Assembly (NCBI RefSeq): GCF_902459685.1
Contig: NZ_CABPSF010000007.1
Location: 62,001 to 126,000 of the forward strand
Direction: 5' to 3'
Length of the DNA: 64,000 nt
From: Pandoraea iniqua
GTDB lineage: Bacteria; Pseudomonadota; Gammaproteobacteria; Burkholderiales; Burkholderiaceae
Below are positions 41,687 through 51,335 of this stretch, one piece after another; position 1 is the first letter of the stretch, and each line of letters opens with the position of its first letter. The notes under the pieces were generated by a model. That model was given only the letters and a program-made list of their open reading frames with translations, was not told the origin of the DNA and made no database searches. The position numbers were made by a program, and so were the translations under genes.

Positions 41687-42789
41687 TCACGGGCGAACTG
41701 TGCGGCAATGCGCCCGGAGCGAGCGCCCCGGGTGAGTGCCCACTGCAATGCGGCTTCTCGTGCTTCGGCGATCTGTGCATCGTCGAAGCCCTGATGCCCC
41801 AGCCAAAGGGCCACGGCCGCCAGATATTCGTCCTGCGTGAAGCCGTAGAACGTTAGCCACAGACCGAAGCGCTCCGAGAGCGAGATCTTCTCCTCCACCG
41901 CATCGCCGGGATGCAGTTCGCCGTTCGCGCCCGCGTGCGTGTCGAGGTTGTCGCTGGCGGACTCCGGCACGAGATGCCGGCGATTCGATGTCGCATACAC
42001 CAGCACGTTCGCCGCGCCGCCGGACACCGAGCCATCGAGCGCCGTCTTCAATCCCTTGTAGCTCGACTCACCCGGCTCGAACGACAGATCGTCGCAGAAC
42101 AACACGAATCGCTCTGGGCGCGCACGCAGCAAGCCCACGATATGCGGCAGATCGTCGAGATCGGCCTTATCCACTTCGACCAGCCGCAGCCCCAACGGCG
42201 CGAACTGGTACAGGCACGCTTTGACCAGCGACGACTTACCGGTGCCACGCGCGCCGGTAAGCAGCACGTTGTTAGCCGGATGCCCCGCGACAAACTGCGC
42301 CGTATTGCGCTCGATGACTTCGCGCTGACGCGACACGTTGCGTAAGTCGTCGAACGAGATCAGTTGCGGATCGGTCACGGGTACCAGCCTTGCACCGCCC
42401 TGCCCGCCCTGTCCACCCCGCGAGCCGCGCCAGTGAAAGGCCACCGACGCGCTCCAGTCGACCGTCGACAACTTATCGCCGGTCAGCCACTGTTCGACCA
42501 GCGCCGTGAGGCGATCCAGCCGTGCGCACAACGGGGCGAGGGCGTCTTGCCCCCCGCCGTTGCCGGGTGCGCCGCCCGGTGTCGTTCCTGAGTTGATGGA
42601 TGGCGATGCCTGCGCTGCCGACGCCCGCGCCACGGGCGAGGTGCCCCCCGGCCCCTGCTGCCCGCTGTACAACGGCGCGTCCGTCGAAGCGCGGTCGCCC
42701 GCGCCCTGTCCCGGCACGGCCTCATGACCGTTGGCCGGTGTGGTTCCTCGCTCCCGGTGCGCCGTCGATTTCCACGCGGTGCCTGTCAT
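41614..42789 (-). CDS. DUF815 AAA+ ATPase
   Basis: A 391-residue ATPase. The N-terminal 110 residues are Gly/Pro/Ala-rich and low-complexity. DUF815 domain from about 140: LISFDDLRNVSRQREVIERN, Walker A GARGTGKSSLVKACL with K185, Walker B-like RFVLFCDDLSFEPGE, and YATSNRRHLVPES (sensor 1). The C-terminal helical lid has FYGFTQDEYLAAVALWLG. Function of the family is unknown. The EamA gene follows the same strand upstream with a 4-bp overlap, so the two are coupled; the 3' end overlaps the VOC gene. Confidence 0.9.
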   Translation of the reverse strand: MTGTAWKSTAHRERGTTPANGHEAVPGQGAGDRASTDAPLYSGQQGPGGTSPVARASAAQASPSINSGTTPGGAPGNGGGQDALAPLCARLDRLTALVEQWLTGDKLSTVDWSASVAFHWRGSRGGQGGQGGARLVPVTDPQLISFDDLRNVSRQREVIERNTAQFVAGHPANNVLLTGARGTGKSSLVKACLYQFAPLGLRLVEVDKADLDDLPHIVGLLRARPERFVLFCDDLSFEPGESSYKGLKTALDGSVSGGAANVLVYATSNRRHLVPESASDNLDTHAGANGELHPGDAVEEKISLSERFGLWLTFYGFTQDEYLAAVALWLGHQGFDDAQIAEAREAALQWALTRGARSGRIAAQFARDYAGRRFAASLDAVPSDVPPTATP

Positions 42790-43709
42790 GCCGGCACCTC
42801 ATCCGAATCTGCGGCATCGTCCCCGCCGAAGCCCGGCAACGGACGCTTCCAGCGCTGCGCGATCGCCACACCCACCAGCGCCACGCCACCACCAAGAATA
42901 TGGAAGGTATGCAACTGCTCACCGAGCATCAGCACGGCCAGCACTGCCGTCATCACCGGCAGCACGTTGATGAACATGCTGCAACGATTGGGACCGAGAT
43001 GGCGAATGCCCTGAATCCACAGAATCGGCAGCAGAATCGATGCGCCCAGCCCCGCGTACAACACCAGCGGCACGGTCGCCACGTTGAGTTGCGCCTGACC
43101 GGCGGGCACCAGCGCGACCATCGGAATCATCGTGATCAATGCCGCCCACGCCTGCACATACGCCGACTGTGTCGACGGCACCGCCACATGCCAGCGACGC
43201 AGCAACACGCTGTACAGCCCGTAAGACGCCGAGGCGATCAGCATCAGCACGTCGCCCAGATGGATACCGCCGTCGAGCAGCGTGGCCGGATGGCCTCGCC
43301 CGATCAGGTACACCAGCCCCGCGAGCGAGAGCAAACCGCCGACGAGCATGCCGAGGGTCGGCGGCTCGCGCAGCAGCGCCACACTCCAGAGCAACGTCAG
43401 CAGCGGTGCGAGCGCCGTCACGATGGCCATGTTCGTCGCCGTGGTGCTATGCGCCGCCAGATACGACAGGCTCTGATAGAACGACATGCTCAGAAAGCCG
43501 AGGAACCCGAGCTTCGCCAACTGCGGGCGCACATGCGACCAGTTGCGCATCAGCGGCCGAATGACAAACGGTGTCAGGACCGCTACGGCCAGTACTAGCC
43601 GATAGAACGTAATCGCCGATGGCGCGATCGCGCTGGCAGAGAGTTTCGAGACGATGACGTTGCCGGCCCACAACAGCATGGCGCCCAACGGATACAGGAT
43701 GTACCCCAT
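42786..43709 (-). CDS. EamA/DMT-family transporter coupled to the DUF815 gene
   Basis: A 307-residue ten-helix inner-membrane transporter; the start is MGYILYPLGAMLLWAGN at 43709. Repeat 1 shows NVIVSKLSASAIAPSAITFYRLVLA, repeat 2 LMLIASASYGLYSVLLRRWH, and FINVLPVMTAVLAVLMLGEQ with the acidic Gly-Glu motif. The C-terminal tail is acidic (GGDDAADSDEVPA). The stop overlaps the DUF815 ATPase start (ATGA). Divergent from an AraC-family gene. Substrate unknown. Confidence 0.87.
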   Translation of the reverse strand: MGYILYPLGAMLLWAGNVIVSKLSASAIAPSAITFYRLVLAVAVLTPFVIRPLMRNWSHVRPQLAKLGFLGFLSMSFYQSLSYLAAHSTTATNMAIVTALAPLLTLLWSVALLREPPTLGMLVGGLLSLAGLVYLIGRGHPATLLDGGIHLGDVLMLIASASYGLYSVLLRRWHVAVPSTQSAYVQAWAALITMIPMVALVPAGQAQLNVATVPLVLYAGLGASILLPILWIQGIRHLGPNRCSMFINVLPVMTAVLAVLMLGEQLHTFHILGGGVALVGVAIAQRWKRPLPGFGGDDAADSDEVPA

Positions 43710-43813
43710 GACGATTCCCACGAGAGTCAGAAAAAGGAAGGGCCATCGTCGGCGATAACCTTTTGGGTGTCTCACGCTAAAATAACCAAACCTATCTCAA
43801 AAAAGACATCGTC

Positions 43814-44590
43814 ATGCCGCCGACGGATCTGATTTCGACCGATCATCTTCGCTTCGAACGCACGCCCATGCCGATGGCCGCCATGGCCGTCGATTACGCC
43901 CACAACACGTTCATCGCCTCGCACCGGCATCGGCGCGCGCAACTGCTTTATGCCATTGAGGGGGTGATGATCGTCGCGGCGCCGTCTGGCCGCTGGGTGG
44001 TGCCGCCGACACGTGGCGTGTGGCTGGCCGCCGGGCTCGAACACACGGTGCAGATGAGCGGCAACGTGAAAATGCGCACGGTGTTTGTCGAACCCGATGC
44101 CGCCAAGCTGCCGCAAGCGAGTTGCGTGGTGGATATCTCGCCACTCGTGCGCGAACTGATACTGGCTGCCATCGCCATTCCGCTCGACTACGCGCCGGAC
44201 TCGCGCGACGCCCGGCTCATGCGGCTGCTGCTGGACGAGCTGACCGCCCTGCCCGTGCTGCCGCTCTATCTGCCGTGGCCACGCGACGCGCGGCTCGCCC
44301 GTGTGTGCGACCGGCTCGTGCAAACGCCGGCCGATGCCGCCACACTCGACGACTGGGCGCGCGAAGTCAGCCTGTCGGCCAAGACCTTCCAGCGGCGATT
44401 TGCGGCAGAGACGGGGATCACGTTCGGGCGGTGGCGTCAGCAGGCACGCTTGCTACAGGCACTCGAAGCGCTCGCGCATGGCGAGAAGATCGTCAACGTG
44501 GCGCTCGATCACGGCTATGCTAGTCAAAGCGCGTTTGCCGCGATGTTCAAGCGGCACTTCGGCGTGCCGCCGTCAGCGTTTTATCGTTGA
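43814..44590 (+). CDS. AraC-family regulator with an N-terminal cupin domain
   Basis: A 258-residue regulator. The cupin sensor is at about residues 25-110, with HRHRRAQLLYAIEGVMIVAA and WVVPPTRGVWLAAGLEHTVQ. The two helix-turn-helix units are at about 165-258: RVCDRLVQTPADAATLDDWA, ETGITFGRWRQQARLLQALE, DHGYASQSAFAAMFKRHFGV. This arrangement is found in AraC regulators of transport and efflux genes. It is divergent from the EamA gene, with about 100 bp between, and 34 bp before the YciI gene, which could be co-transcribed. Confidence 0.9.
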   Translation: MPPTDLISTDHLRFERTPMPMAAMAVDYAHNTFIASHRHRRAQLLYAIEGVMIVAAPSGRWVVPPTRGVWLAAGLEHTVQMSGNVKMRTVFVEPDAAKLPQASCVVDISPLVRELILAAIAIPLDYAPDSRDARLMRLLLDELTALPVLPLYLPWPRDARLARVCDRLVQTPADAATLDDWAREVSLSAKTFQRRFAAETGITFGRWRQQARLLQALEALAHGEKIVNVALDHGYASQSAFAAMFKRHFGVPPSAFYR

Positions 44591-44624
44591 TCGCTGATCG
44601 CTGATCGTTTACGGAGACATCCCC

Positions 44625-44921
44625 ATGCATTACCTGCTGACTTACGAACTCGTCGACGACTATCTCGACCGGCGCGCCGAATATCGCGACGCGCATCTGG
44701 CGCTCGCGTGGCAAGCGGTGGATCGGGGTGATTTGTTGCTGGCGGGTGCGCTGGAAGATCCCGTCGATACGGCGGCGTTGCTGTTCGAGGGCGAGAGTGC
44801 CGCGTCGGCCGAGGCGTTTGCCAATGCCGATCCGTATGTGCGCAACGGGCTGGTGAAATCGTGGCGCGTGCGGCCGTGGAAAACTGTCGTAGGGAAGATG
44901 GCGAGTACGCCGGTGCGCTGA
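44625..44921 (+). CDS. YciI-like protein
   Basis: A 98-residue protein of the YCII family. Pattern: MHYLLTYELVDDYLDRRAEY RDAH at residues 1-24 with the family His, then GDLLLAGALEDPVDTAALLF, and EAFANADPYVRNGLVKSWRVRPW with the conserved Asp-Pro-Tyr. YCII proteins form ferredoxin-like dimers with a His-Asp pair; functions are mostly unknown. A good hairpin terminator is 27 bp after the stop. Confidence 0.92.
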   Translation: MHYLLTYELVDDYLDRRAEYRDAHLALAWQAVDRGDLLLAGALEDPVDTAALLFEGESAASAEAFANADPYVRNGLVKSWRVRPWKTVVGKMASTPVR

Positions 44922-44948
44922 AGGTGAATTTCTGCGGCACAAAAAACA

Positions 44949-44980
44949 AAACGCGCTTGGCGATGAAGCCAAGCGCGTTT
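44949..44980. terminator. Terminator between yciI-like gene and tRNA genes
   Basis: AAACGCGCTTGGC-GATGAA-GCCAAGCGCGTTT, 13-bp perfect stem. On the minus strand it is followed by TGTTTTTTGTG, so it suits the tRNA transcript from the right best, and may act on both. Confidence 0.8.
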
Positions 44981-45039
44981 GCCGACAACCGATTATCTGA
45001 CGTGCAACCGGAGCTAACCGAGTGTCACGCCGATGAATC

Positions 45040-45115
45040 TGGCGTCCCCTAGGGGATTCGAACCCCTGTACTCACCGTGAAAGGGTGATGTCCTAGGCCT
45101 CTAGACGAAGGGGAC
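45040..45115 (-). tRNA. tRNA-Glu (anticodon TTC)
   Basis: A 76-base gene including encoded CCA. Acceptor stem GTCCCCT/AGGGGAC with discriminator G. The anticodon stem-loop has CACCC-TTTCACG-GTG reading TTC. The T-loop GGTTCGAATCC is intact. Confidence 0.95.
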
Positions 45116-45130
45116 TTAAAGTCTTCCGTT

Positions 45131-45206
<76 letters not shown>

Positions 45207-45299
45207 GTGCGGCGAAGAAGTGAGACTATAGCGCAGCTTTTTGAAGTTGTGAAGCCCCCTCTCCAATTTTTTTGGAGAATTTCGACAACACCCGAGCCT

Positions 45300-46505
45300 T
45301 TACTGGCTCAGCCCGCGCGCCTCGATTGCCCAAAGCGCCTCAACACGTCCGTGCCGCACGGCGACATACCGGTCATACAGATTCACCGTCGGGTCGCAGT
45401 GCCCCGGCACCAGCAGAATCGTCTCGCCGAGCCACGGCGCACTGTCTTCGGTCGCCGACGCCAGCTCAAGTACGCCGTGTTCGTCGGAGGCCGTACGGTA
45501 ATGCGGCTTACCCGCTTTCTGCGATGACCAGAAGCGCGGCAAGCCCGAATCGGTCGCCACGCTCTTGAGTCCTGCATCGCACACTATCACGCCCGGACGG
45601 GCGGTGCTCATTACCGTCGACGCGAGGAACAACCCGTGCCGGAAGCGCCAGTCGTCGCGCCATTCGAGCGAGCCGTAGTGCCCGTCGAGAAACGCGTACG
45701 AGCCCGGCTGAATCTCGGTGTACACACCGCTTTCGATATCGAATTCCGCCGTGCCGGTGCCGCCGCCCGTCACGACCGGACACGTGATGCCGCGCGCCTC
45801 GAGAAAGCGGACATAGGCGGCCGCTTTGTCTGCCGCCTGCCGCGCCGTGTCGCGTCGCAAATCCCAACTGGCGATGTGCTGCGCGCTGCCGTGATACGCC
45901 TGCAAGCCGCCGAAGCGCAGCCCTTCGTAGTGATCGATGGCATCGACCAGTGCCGCCACCGCATCGGTCGAATCCACCCCGCAACGTCCCTGCCCCACGT
46001 CGACTTCGGGCAACACGGCGATGCGCACGCCCGCGCGCTTGGCGGCCATGCCCAGCGGCGCGACCTGACGCACATCGTCCACGCAAACCGACAACGTCAC
46101 GCGCGCCGCCATCGCCACTGCCAGCGCGACACGTGCTTCGCCAACGAACTCGTTACTGATGTGGATATTGCCGATGCCGGCATTGACGAACGGAATAGCC
46201 TCGGTGACCTTCTGGCAGCAAACGCCGACAGCGCCGGCAGCCATTTGCGCACGGGCAATGCTCGTCGACTTGTGCGCCTTGGCGTGCGGGCGCACCGCGA
46301 CTCCCCGGGCTGCGGCCGCGCTCGCCATGCGCTCGATGTTGGCGTCGAAGGCGTCGAGATCGAGCACCAGCGAAGGCGTGGCGATCTGGGCGAGCGCGTC
46401 GCCCACTTTCGCCACGGGCGGCACGGCGATACCGCCGGCAACCGGCGGCGCGGCGGAAGACACTACGGAAGCAGACGTCGAAACAGCGTTGACCGAATCA
46501 GGCAT
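45300..46505 (-). CDS. DSD1/D-threonine aldolase-type PLP enzyme (3-hydroxyaspartate aldolase-like)
   Basis: A 401-residue fold-type III PLP enzyme. The first 40 residues are low-complexity. PLP lysine K76 in VRPHAKAHKS, QKVTEAIPFVNAGIGNIHIS, and near the C-terminus the metal-ligand pair H369 and D371 in PGHCDPTVNLYDRY. The family covers D-threonine aldolase, D-serine dehydratase and beta-hydroxyaspartate aldolase (BhcC), which joins glycine and glyoxylate. The nearby glyoxylate-type aminotransferase favours the last role, but D-threonine or D-3-hydroxy amino acid cleavage is equally compatible. It starts 30 bp after the FAD/Fe-S gene and ends the operon. Confidence 0.85.
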   Translation of the reverse strand: MPDSVNAVSTSASVVSSAAPPVAGGIAVPPVAKVGDALAQIATPSLVLDLDAFDANIERMASAAAARGVAVRPHAKAHKSTSIARAQMAAGAVGVCCQKVTEAIPFVNAGIGNIHISNEFVGEARVALAVAMAARVTLSVCVDDVRQVAPLGMAAKRAGVRIAVLPEVDVGQGRCGVDSTDAVAALVDAIDHYEGLRFGGLQAYHGSAQHIASWDLRRDTARQAADKAAAYVRFLEARGITCPVVTGGGTGTAEFDIESGVYTEIQPGSYAFLDGHYGSLEWRDDWRFRHGLFLASTVMSTARPGVIVCDAGLKSVATDSGLPRFWSSQKAGKPHYRTASDEHGVLELASATEDSAPWLGETILLVPGHCDPTVNLYDRYVAVRHGRVEALWAIEARGLSQ

Positions 46506-46535
46506 AACAATCCTTTGACGGAAGCGCGCGGCAAA

Positions 46536-49500
46536 TTACGCGGGCAGCGATGCGGGCAGCGCCTTCGCCAGCACGCGCGCCACATGAAGCGCCTGCGTGT
46601 GCGCACCATCGTGAATCTGATGACGGCAACTGGTGCCGTCGGCCACGACGATGGCATTGGCGTTACGTTGCCGGACCGCCGGCAACAAAGACAATTCGGC
46701 CATCGCGCGCGAGGTGTCGTAGTGCTCGGCCTCGTAACCGAAACTGCCCGCCATGCCGCAGCATGACGACTCGATCGATGATACCTTCAGCCCCGGCAGC
46801 CAACCAAGCACCGCCGTCACCGGCGAGAACGCGTCGAACGCCTTCTGATGGCAATGACCGTGCACGAGCGCCTCGCCGACGCCATCGGGCAACGCTTGCC
46901 AGTTCACCGAAAAACGGCCTGCCTTCTGCTCGCGAACCAGAAATTCCTCAAAGAGGAACGCGTTATCGGCCACGGTGCGTGCCGTGTCGCCAAAACCATA
47001 GCCGAGCACTTCGTCGCGCAGCGACAGCAGACACGACGGCTCCAGCCCCACGATCGGCACGCCGCGTTCGACATACGGCAGCACCGCATCGAGCAACCGG
47101 CGCGCTTCGGCCTTCGCCTCGTCTACCATTCCGGCCGCCAAGAATGTACGTCCGCAGCACAGCGGCCGCTCACCCTCACGCCGGTTCACATGCACCGTAT
47201 ATCCCGCCGCTTCGAGCACCTGCTTCGCGGCCAGCGCGTTCTCGGGTTCCATGTAGTTATTGAACGTATCGACGAAGAGCAGCACTTCGCGCTCGCCCTG
47301 CGCTGCCGTCGTCTGATGCCCGTTCGCAAGATTCGGGAGCGCTGCCTGCCCATCGAGGAACGACCGCCGCAGCGCCGGCACCGAGCGCTCCAGCGCGAGC
47401 CCCAGCCAGCGCTTGGCGGCATTCCCGCCCGGCAGGCGCTGCGCGGCATCGAGCAGACCACCGACGCGGCTGGCCCACGGGGCATAACGCGGCAGATACG
47501 CAATCATCTTGTCGCGCAGCGACACGCCGTGCCGTTTCGCCCGTGCATGACGGGCTTCGATCTTGAAGCGCGCCATGTCGATCCCCGTGGGGCAATCGCG
47601 CTTGCAGCCCTTGCACGACACGCACAGATCAAGCGCTTCCTTGACGTCGTCGCTGGCCAGCCCGTCCTCGCCCAACTGCCCGGATACGGCGAGGCGCAAC
47701 GTGTTGGCACGCCCGCGCGTGACGTGCTGCTCATCGCGCGTGACGCGATAGCTGGGGCACATCGTGCCCGCGTCGAACTTGCGGCAATGGCCGTTGTTGT
47801 TGCACATCTCCACGGCCGACGCGAGACCATTCGAGGCGTCGCTACCGGTGCCGGGCGCGGTTTGCTCGCCCGTGAGCGCGTCGCGCTTCACGTTCCATGC
47901 GCTCCAGTCGAGCGCGGGCGTCAGCGGCTTGGCCGCATACCCCGGGGCGAAGCGGAACAGCTCGCGCGAATCCATCTTCGGCGGGCGCACCATCTTGTCG
48001 GGATTGAAGCGATTCTCCGGATCGAACAACTGCTTGATCTCGCCAAACGCCGCATTGATGCGCGGCCCGTACTGCCAAGCCACCCATTCGCCGCGGCACA
48101 GACCATCGCCGTGCTCGCCGGAGTAAGCGCCCTTGTACTCGCGCACGAGCGCCGCCGCTTCCTCGGCAATCGCGCGCATCTTGTGCGCACCGTCGCGCCG
48201 CATGTCGAGAATCGGACGCACGTGCAGCGTGCCGACACTCGCGTGGGCATACCACGTGCCTTCGGTGTCGTGACGATGGAACACCTCGGTCAGACGCCGC
48301 GTGTACTCCGCCAGATGCTCGAGCGGCACGGCGCAGTCTTCGATGAAGGACACCGGCTTGCCGTCGCCCTTCATGCTCATCATGATGTTCAGTCCCGCCT
48401 TGCGCACTTCCCACAGCGCCTTCTGCGGCCCGGCCTCGGGCATCTTCACGACGCTGTCGGGCAAGCCGAGATCGCCCAGCAAGGTGGAGAGATCGTCGAG
48501 CTTTGCGCGCAGTGCCGCCGCGTCGTCGCCCGCAAATTCCACCAGCAGAATCGCCTGCGGATCGCCCACGAGCGCCTTCTCGATCACCGGCCGGAACGCA
48601 GCGTTGTCCATCGCCAGATCGATCATCGTGCGATCGACCAGCTCGACCGCGACCGGCCCCAGCTTGACGATGTGCTGCGTGAGATCCATCGCCTGATAGA
48701 ACGTGGGGAAGTTCACCACGCCGAGCGTCTTGTGCACCGGCAGCGGCACGAGCTTGAGCGTGATCTGACGGCTATACGCGAGCGTGCCCTCGGAACCGAC
48801 CAGCAGATGCGAGAGGTTCGCCACGCCGTCGTCGGTATAAGCGCGCGGGTTCAGACAGTCGAACAGATCGAGGTTGTAGCCGGCCACGCGACGCAGCACG
48901 CGCGGCACACGCTCACGCAGTTCCGCTTGCTCGCGCACGGCAATCTCGTGCACGCCCGCCAGAATCGCTTGCATGCGCGCATCGGACGGCGGCGTATGCA
49001 GCGAGCCGAAATGCAGTTGTGCGCCATCGGCCAGCACCGCGTCGATGCCAAGCACGTTGTGCACCATGTTGCCGTACTCGATGGAGCGCGAACCGCACGA
49101 GTTGTTGCCGGTCATGCCGCCGATCGTGCACTGCGCAGCCGTCGACACATCCACCGGAAACCACAAGCCGTGCGGCTTGAGCCACGCGTTCAGATGGTCG
49201 AGCACGATGCCGGGCTCGACGGTCACCGTACGTGCCTCCGCATCGAACGCCACCACGCGATTGAGCCACTTGCTGTTGTCGATGACGAGCGCTTCGCCGA
49301 TGGTCTGGCCGCACTGACTCGTGCCCGCGCCGCGTGCGAGCACCGGCACATGCTGATCGCGGGCGATATCGAGGACCCGGATCAGATCGTCCTGATCGCG
49401 CGGCACCACCACACCGATCGGGAAGATCTGATAGATCGACGCGTCGGTGGCATAGCGGCCCCGGCTCGCGCGGTCGAACAGCACTTCACCGCGCAGTTCG

Positions 49501-49610
49501 CGGCGCAGCCGTTCCTGCAACGGGGTCAGGGCCACACCGCCGCGTTGCATCGGCATCAGATGCACGGGCTGGAGCACAGAGGAAGTAGAGGATTTCGATT
49601 GCGAATTCAT
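46536..49610 (-). CDS. FAD/Fe-S D-2-hydroxyacid dehydrogenase, YdiJ-type fusion
   Basis: A 1024-residue enzyme, close to E. coli YdiJ (1018). The start taken is MNSQSKSSTS at 49610. Order: FAD-binding 4 domain at about 45-270 (PVLARGAGTSQCGQTIGEAL, IGGMTGNNSCGSRSIEYGNM), FAD-oxidase C-terminal domain, then a 4Fe-4S region (MCNNNGHCRKF and LCVSCKGCKRDCPTGIDMA), then two CCG-domain segments (PLCCGRTFLAAG and SIESSCCGMAGSFGYE) with HGHCHQKAFDAF. The FAD site oxidises a D-2-hydroxy acid to a 2-oxo acid; Fe-S and CCG carry electrons to the quinone pool. In this cluster the product 2-oxo acid (for example glyoxylate or hydroxypyruvate-like) would feed the aminotransferase. Its substrate cannot be read from sequence. 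Confidence 0.9.
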   Translation of the reverse strand: MNSQSKSSTSSVLQPVHLMPMQRGGVALTPLQERLRRELRGEVLFDRASRGRYATDASIYQIFPIGVVVPRDQDDLIRVLDIARDQHVPVLARGAGTSQCGQTIGEALVIDNSKWLNRVVAFDAEARTVTVEPGIVLDHLNAWLKPHGLWFPVDVSTAAQCTIGGMTGNNSCGSRSIEYGNMVHNVLGIDAVLADGAQLHFGSLHTPPSDARMQAILAGVHEIAVREQAELRERVPRVLRRVAGYNLDLFDCLNPRAYTDDGVANLSHLLVGSEGTLAYSRQITLKLVPLPVHKTLGVVNFPTFYQAMDLTQHIVKLGPVAVELVDRTMIDLAMDNAAFRPVIEKALVGDPQAILLVEFAGDDAAALRAKLDDLSTLLGDLGLPDSVVKMPEAGPQKALWEVRKAGLNIMMSMKGDGKPVSFIEDCAVPLEHLAEYTRRLTEVFHRHDTEGTWYAHASVGTLHVRPILDMRRDGAHKMRAIAEEAAALVREYKGAYSGEHGDGLCRGEWVAWQYGPRINAAFGEIKQLFDPENRFNPDKMVRPPKMDSRELFRFAPGYAAKPLTPALDWSAWNVKRDALTGEQTAPGTGSDASNGLASAVEMCNNNGHCRKFDAGTMCPSYRVTRDEQHVTRGRANTLRLAVSGQLGEDGLASDDVKEALDLCVSCKGCKRDCPTGIDMARFKIEARHARAKRHGVSLRDKMIAYLPRYAPWASRVGGLLDAAQRLPGGNAAKRWLGLALERSVPALRRSFLDGQAALPNLANGHQTTAAQGEREVLLFVDTFNNYMEPENALAAKQVLEAAGYTVHVNRREGERPLCCGRTFLAAGMVDEAKAEARRLLDAVLPYVERGVPIVGLEPSCLLSLRDEVLGYGFGDTARTVADNAFLFEEFLVREQKAGRFSVNWQALPDGVGEALVHGHCHQKAFDAFSPVTAVLGWLPGLKVSSIESSCCGMAGSFGYEAEHYDTSRAMAELSLLPAVRQRNANAIVVADGTSCRHQIHDGAHTQALHVARVLAKALPASLPA

Positions 49611-49719
49611 GACGTTGCTGGCGTTGAGCTGGCCTGAGGCGTCGCTGCACGGGCGGACCAACGCCCGCCCGGCAGGAATGTGTGGCTGATGTGCCGCCGA
49701 TGTGTTGCCGACGTGTCGC

Positions 49720-50997
49720 TTAAGCCGGCTGGCGCGTAGTACTTGCGCCCTTCGCTTCACCGGCGCTCGAGAACTTGCTCTCGGGCTGCATGCGGAAGGC
49801 GAGCACCACGCCTACGCCCATCAGGATCATGCTGCCCACGAACGGCAGCTCCCAGTTGCCCGTGCGGTCGATCAGATACCCCGAGATCACCGGCGAGAGG
49901 ATGGCCGCGAGCGCCGAGCCCGTGTTCATCATGCCGCTGGCCGTGCCCGAGTATTCCGGCGCGATATCCATCGGAATCGCCCACATCGGACCGATCGTCA
50001 TTTCAGCGAAGAAGAAGCCGAATGCGAGGCATGCCATCGACACATACAGATGGTGCGTGAACATCATCGGCACCAGCGAAATCAGCGTGAGCAGCATGCA
50101 CACCGAGACCATCCAGCTACGCGCCTTCTTGAGGCTGCCGGTGCGCTCGTAGAGCTTGTCGGTCACGATGCCGCCGAGCGTATCGCCGATCACCCCGGCA
50201 AAGAACACGCTGGACGCAAACAGCGCCGACTTCTTCAGATCGAGGTCGTAGCTATGCAGGAAGTATTGCGGAATCCACGACAGGAAGAGCCACAGCGTCC
50301 AGCCGTAGCAGAAGTACACGATCGTGACCGGTGCCATGCGCTTGAACAGCGGGCCCCACGGCACCGACGGGCTCTTGGCCTTCAGTGCAGGCAACGTGGC
50401 GAGTTCTTCGGTCGTAATGCGCGGATGATCTTGCGGACGCTCCGTGAACGTGAAGCCCCACACCACCACCCACACCAAGCTCACGATACCGCACAGATAG
50501 AACGACTCGCGCCAGCCATGCGTGGCCATGATCGCCACGACGAGCGCCGGTGCGACCGCGTTACCGATACGCGAGGCGGCGTGCGTGATGCCCTGCGCAA
50601 AACCGCGCTTTTCCTTGGGAATCCAGCGCGACATGGCCGACGTGGCCGCCGGGAACGTTGCCCCTTCGCCCAAGCCCAGCAACAGACGCGCGAGCAACAG
50701 CGTGACCAGACCACCGGCCATGCCGGTGAGGATGGTCGCGACGGCCCACAATGCACCGCACACGAGCAGCGTGCGCTTGGCGCCGAAGCGATCGCTCACC
50801 CAGCCGCCGATGATCTGGAAGACGAGATAGGGGTAGGCGAAGGCCGAAAAGACCAGACCGATTTCGGTCTTGTTGAGATTGAATTCCTTACCGAAGCCGG
50901 CAGCGGCCGTGCTGACGTTGACGCGATCGAGGTAGGTGATGAAATACATGACGCATAGCATCACCAGCACGACTCGCGTCGCTCTGAAAAGCTTCAT
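49720..50997 (-). CDS. MFS transporter, anion:cation symporter (ACS) family
   Basis: A 425-residue membrane protein, 12 helices. The start MKLFRATR follows AGGAGA by 7 bases. Motifs: YFITYLDRVNVSTAAAGF (the conserved Tyr-x-Asp-Arg of ACS helix 1), GGWVSDRFGAKRTL (loop 2-3), LGEGATFPAATSAMSRWIP, and GVIGDTLGGIVTDKLYERTG. ACS members take up organic acids such as glucarate, phthalate, hydroxyphenylacetate or small hydroxy acids with protons. Lying between the aminotransferase and the dehydrogenase, it should import the cluster's substrate. Confidence 0.9.
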   Translation of the reverse strand: MKLFRATRVVLVMLCVMYFITYLDRVNVSTAAAGFGKEFNLNKTEIGLVFSAFAYPYLVFQIIGGWVSDRFGAKRTLLVCGALWAVATILTGMAGGLVTLLLARLLLGLGEGATFPAATSAMSRWIPKEKRGFAQGITHAASRIGNAVAPALVVAIMATHGWRESFYLCGIVSLVWVVVWGFTFTERPQDHPRITTEELATLPALKAKSPSVPWGPLFKRMAPVTIVYFCYGWTLWLFLSWIPQYFLHSYDLDLKKSALFASSVFFAGVIGDTLGGIVTDKLYERTGSLKKARSWMVSVCMLLTLISLVPMMFTHHLYVSMACLAFGFFFAEMTIGPMWAIPMDIAPEYSGTASGMMNTGSALAAILSPVISGYLIDRTGNWELPFVGSMILMGVGVVLAFRMQPESKFSSAGEAKGASTTRQPA

Positions 50998-51335
50998 TGC
51001 ATGTCTCCTGAAACAGCCCGTAGGGCGCGCCCGGTCGCAGCAGGCGGCGCGTGAGGTGTTGCGGCGGCACGGGCAGGTTCTGTGACATGGCCCGGAGCCG
51101 GCTGAATTGCAAGCAAAGCATTCACTGCAAGGGCATGCATGGCATACCCCGTAATTCCCGCCTGTTTCCCGAAAACATGCCTCAGGCAAAGGCGTTCAAC
51201 GGCCCAGTCGACCTTCGAAATACGGGCCAACGCCCCGGTCAACGATTCGGTCTACGACAGAATCGGCCTCCAGACCGGGGCGCTGGCTGCGTCGACGGGC
51301 CGCGCACTCACCCGCTCAATCGCGCGACCGCCAGT
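50998..51335. other. Non-coding gap inside the catabolic operon
   Basis: About 340 bp between aminotransferase and MFS genes, holding no gene. At 51231-51240 and 51273-51282 are perfect 10-bp complementary arms (CGCCCCGGTC / GACCGGGGCG) with a 32-base loop. At 51107-51118, TTGCAAGCAAAG resembles the GntR operator core TTGCATGCAAAA with two changes. So the MFS gene may have its own regulated start, or the hairpin may tune operon stability. Confidence 0.5.

Noticed and set aside
46848-49637. A 929-codon open frame on the plus strand opposite the FAD/Fe-S dehydrogenase
   Set aside because: It is the complement of a GC-rich gene whose own motifs are complete. The translation is His/Arg/Gln-rich with no domains, typical of antisense frames at high GC3.
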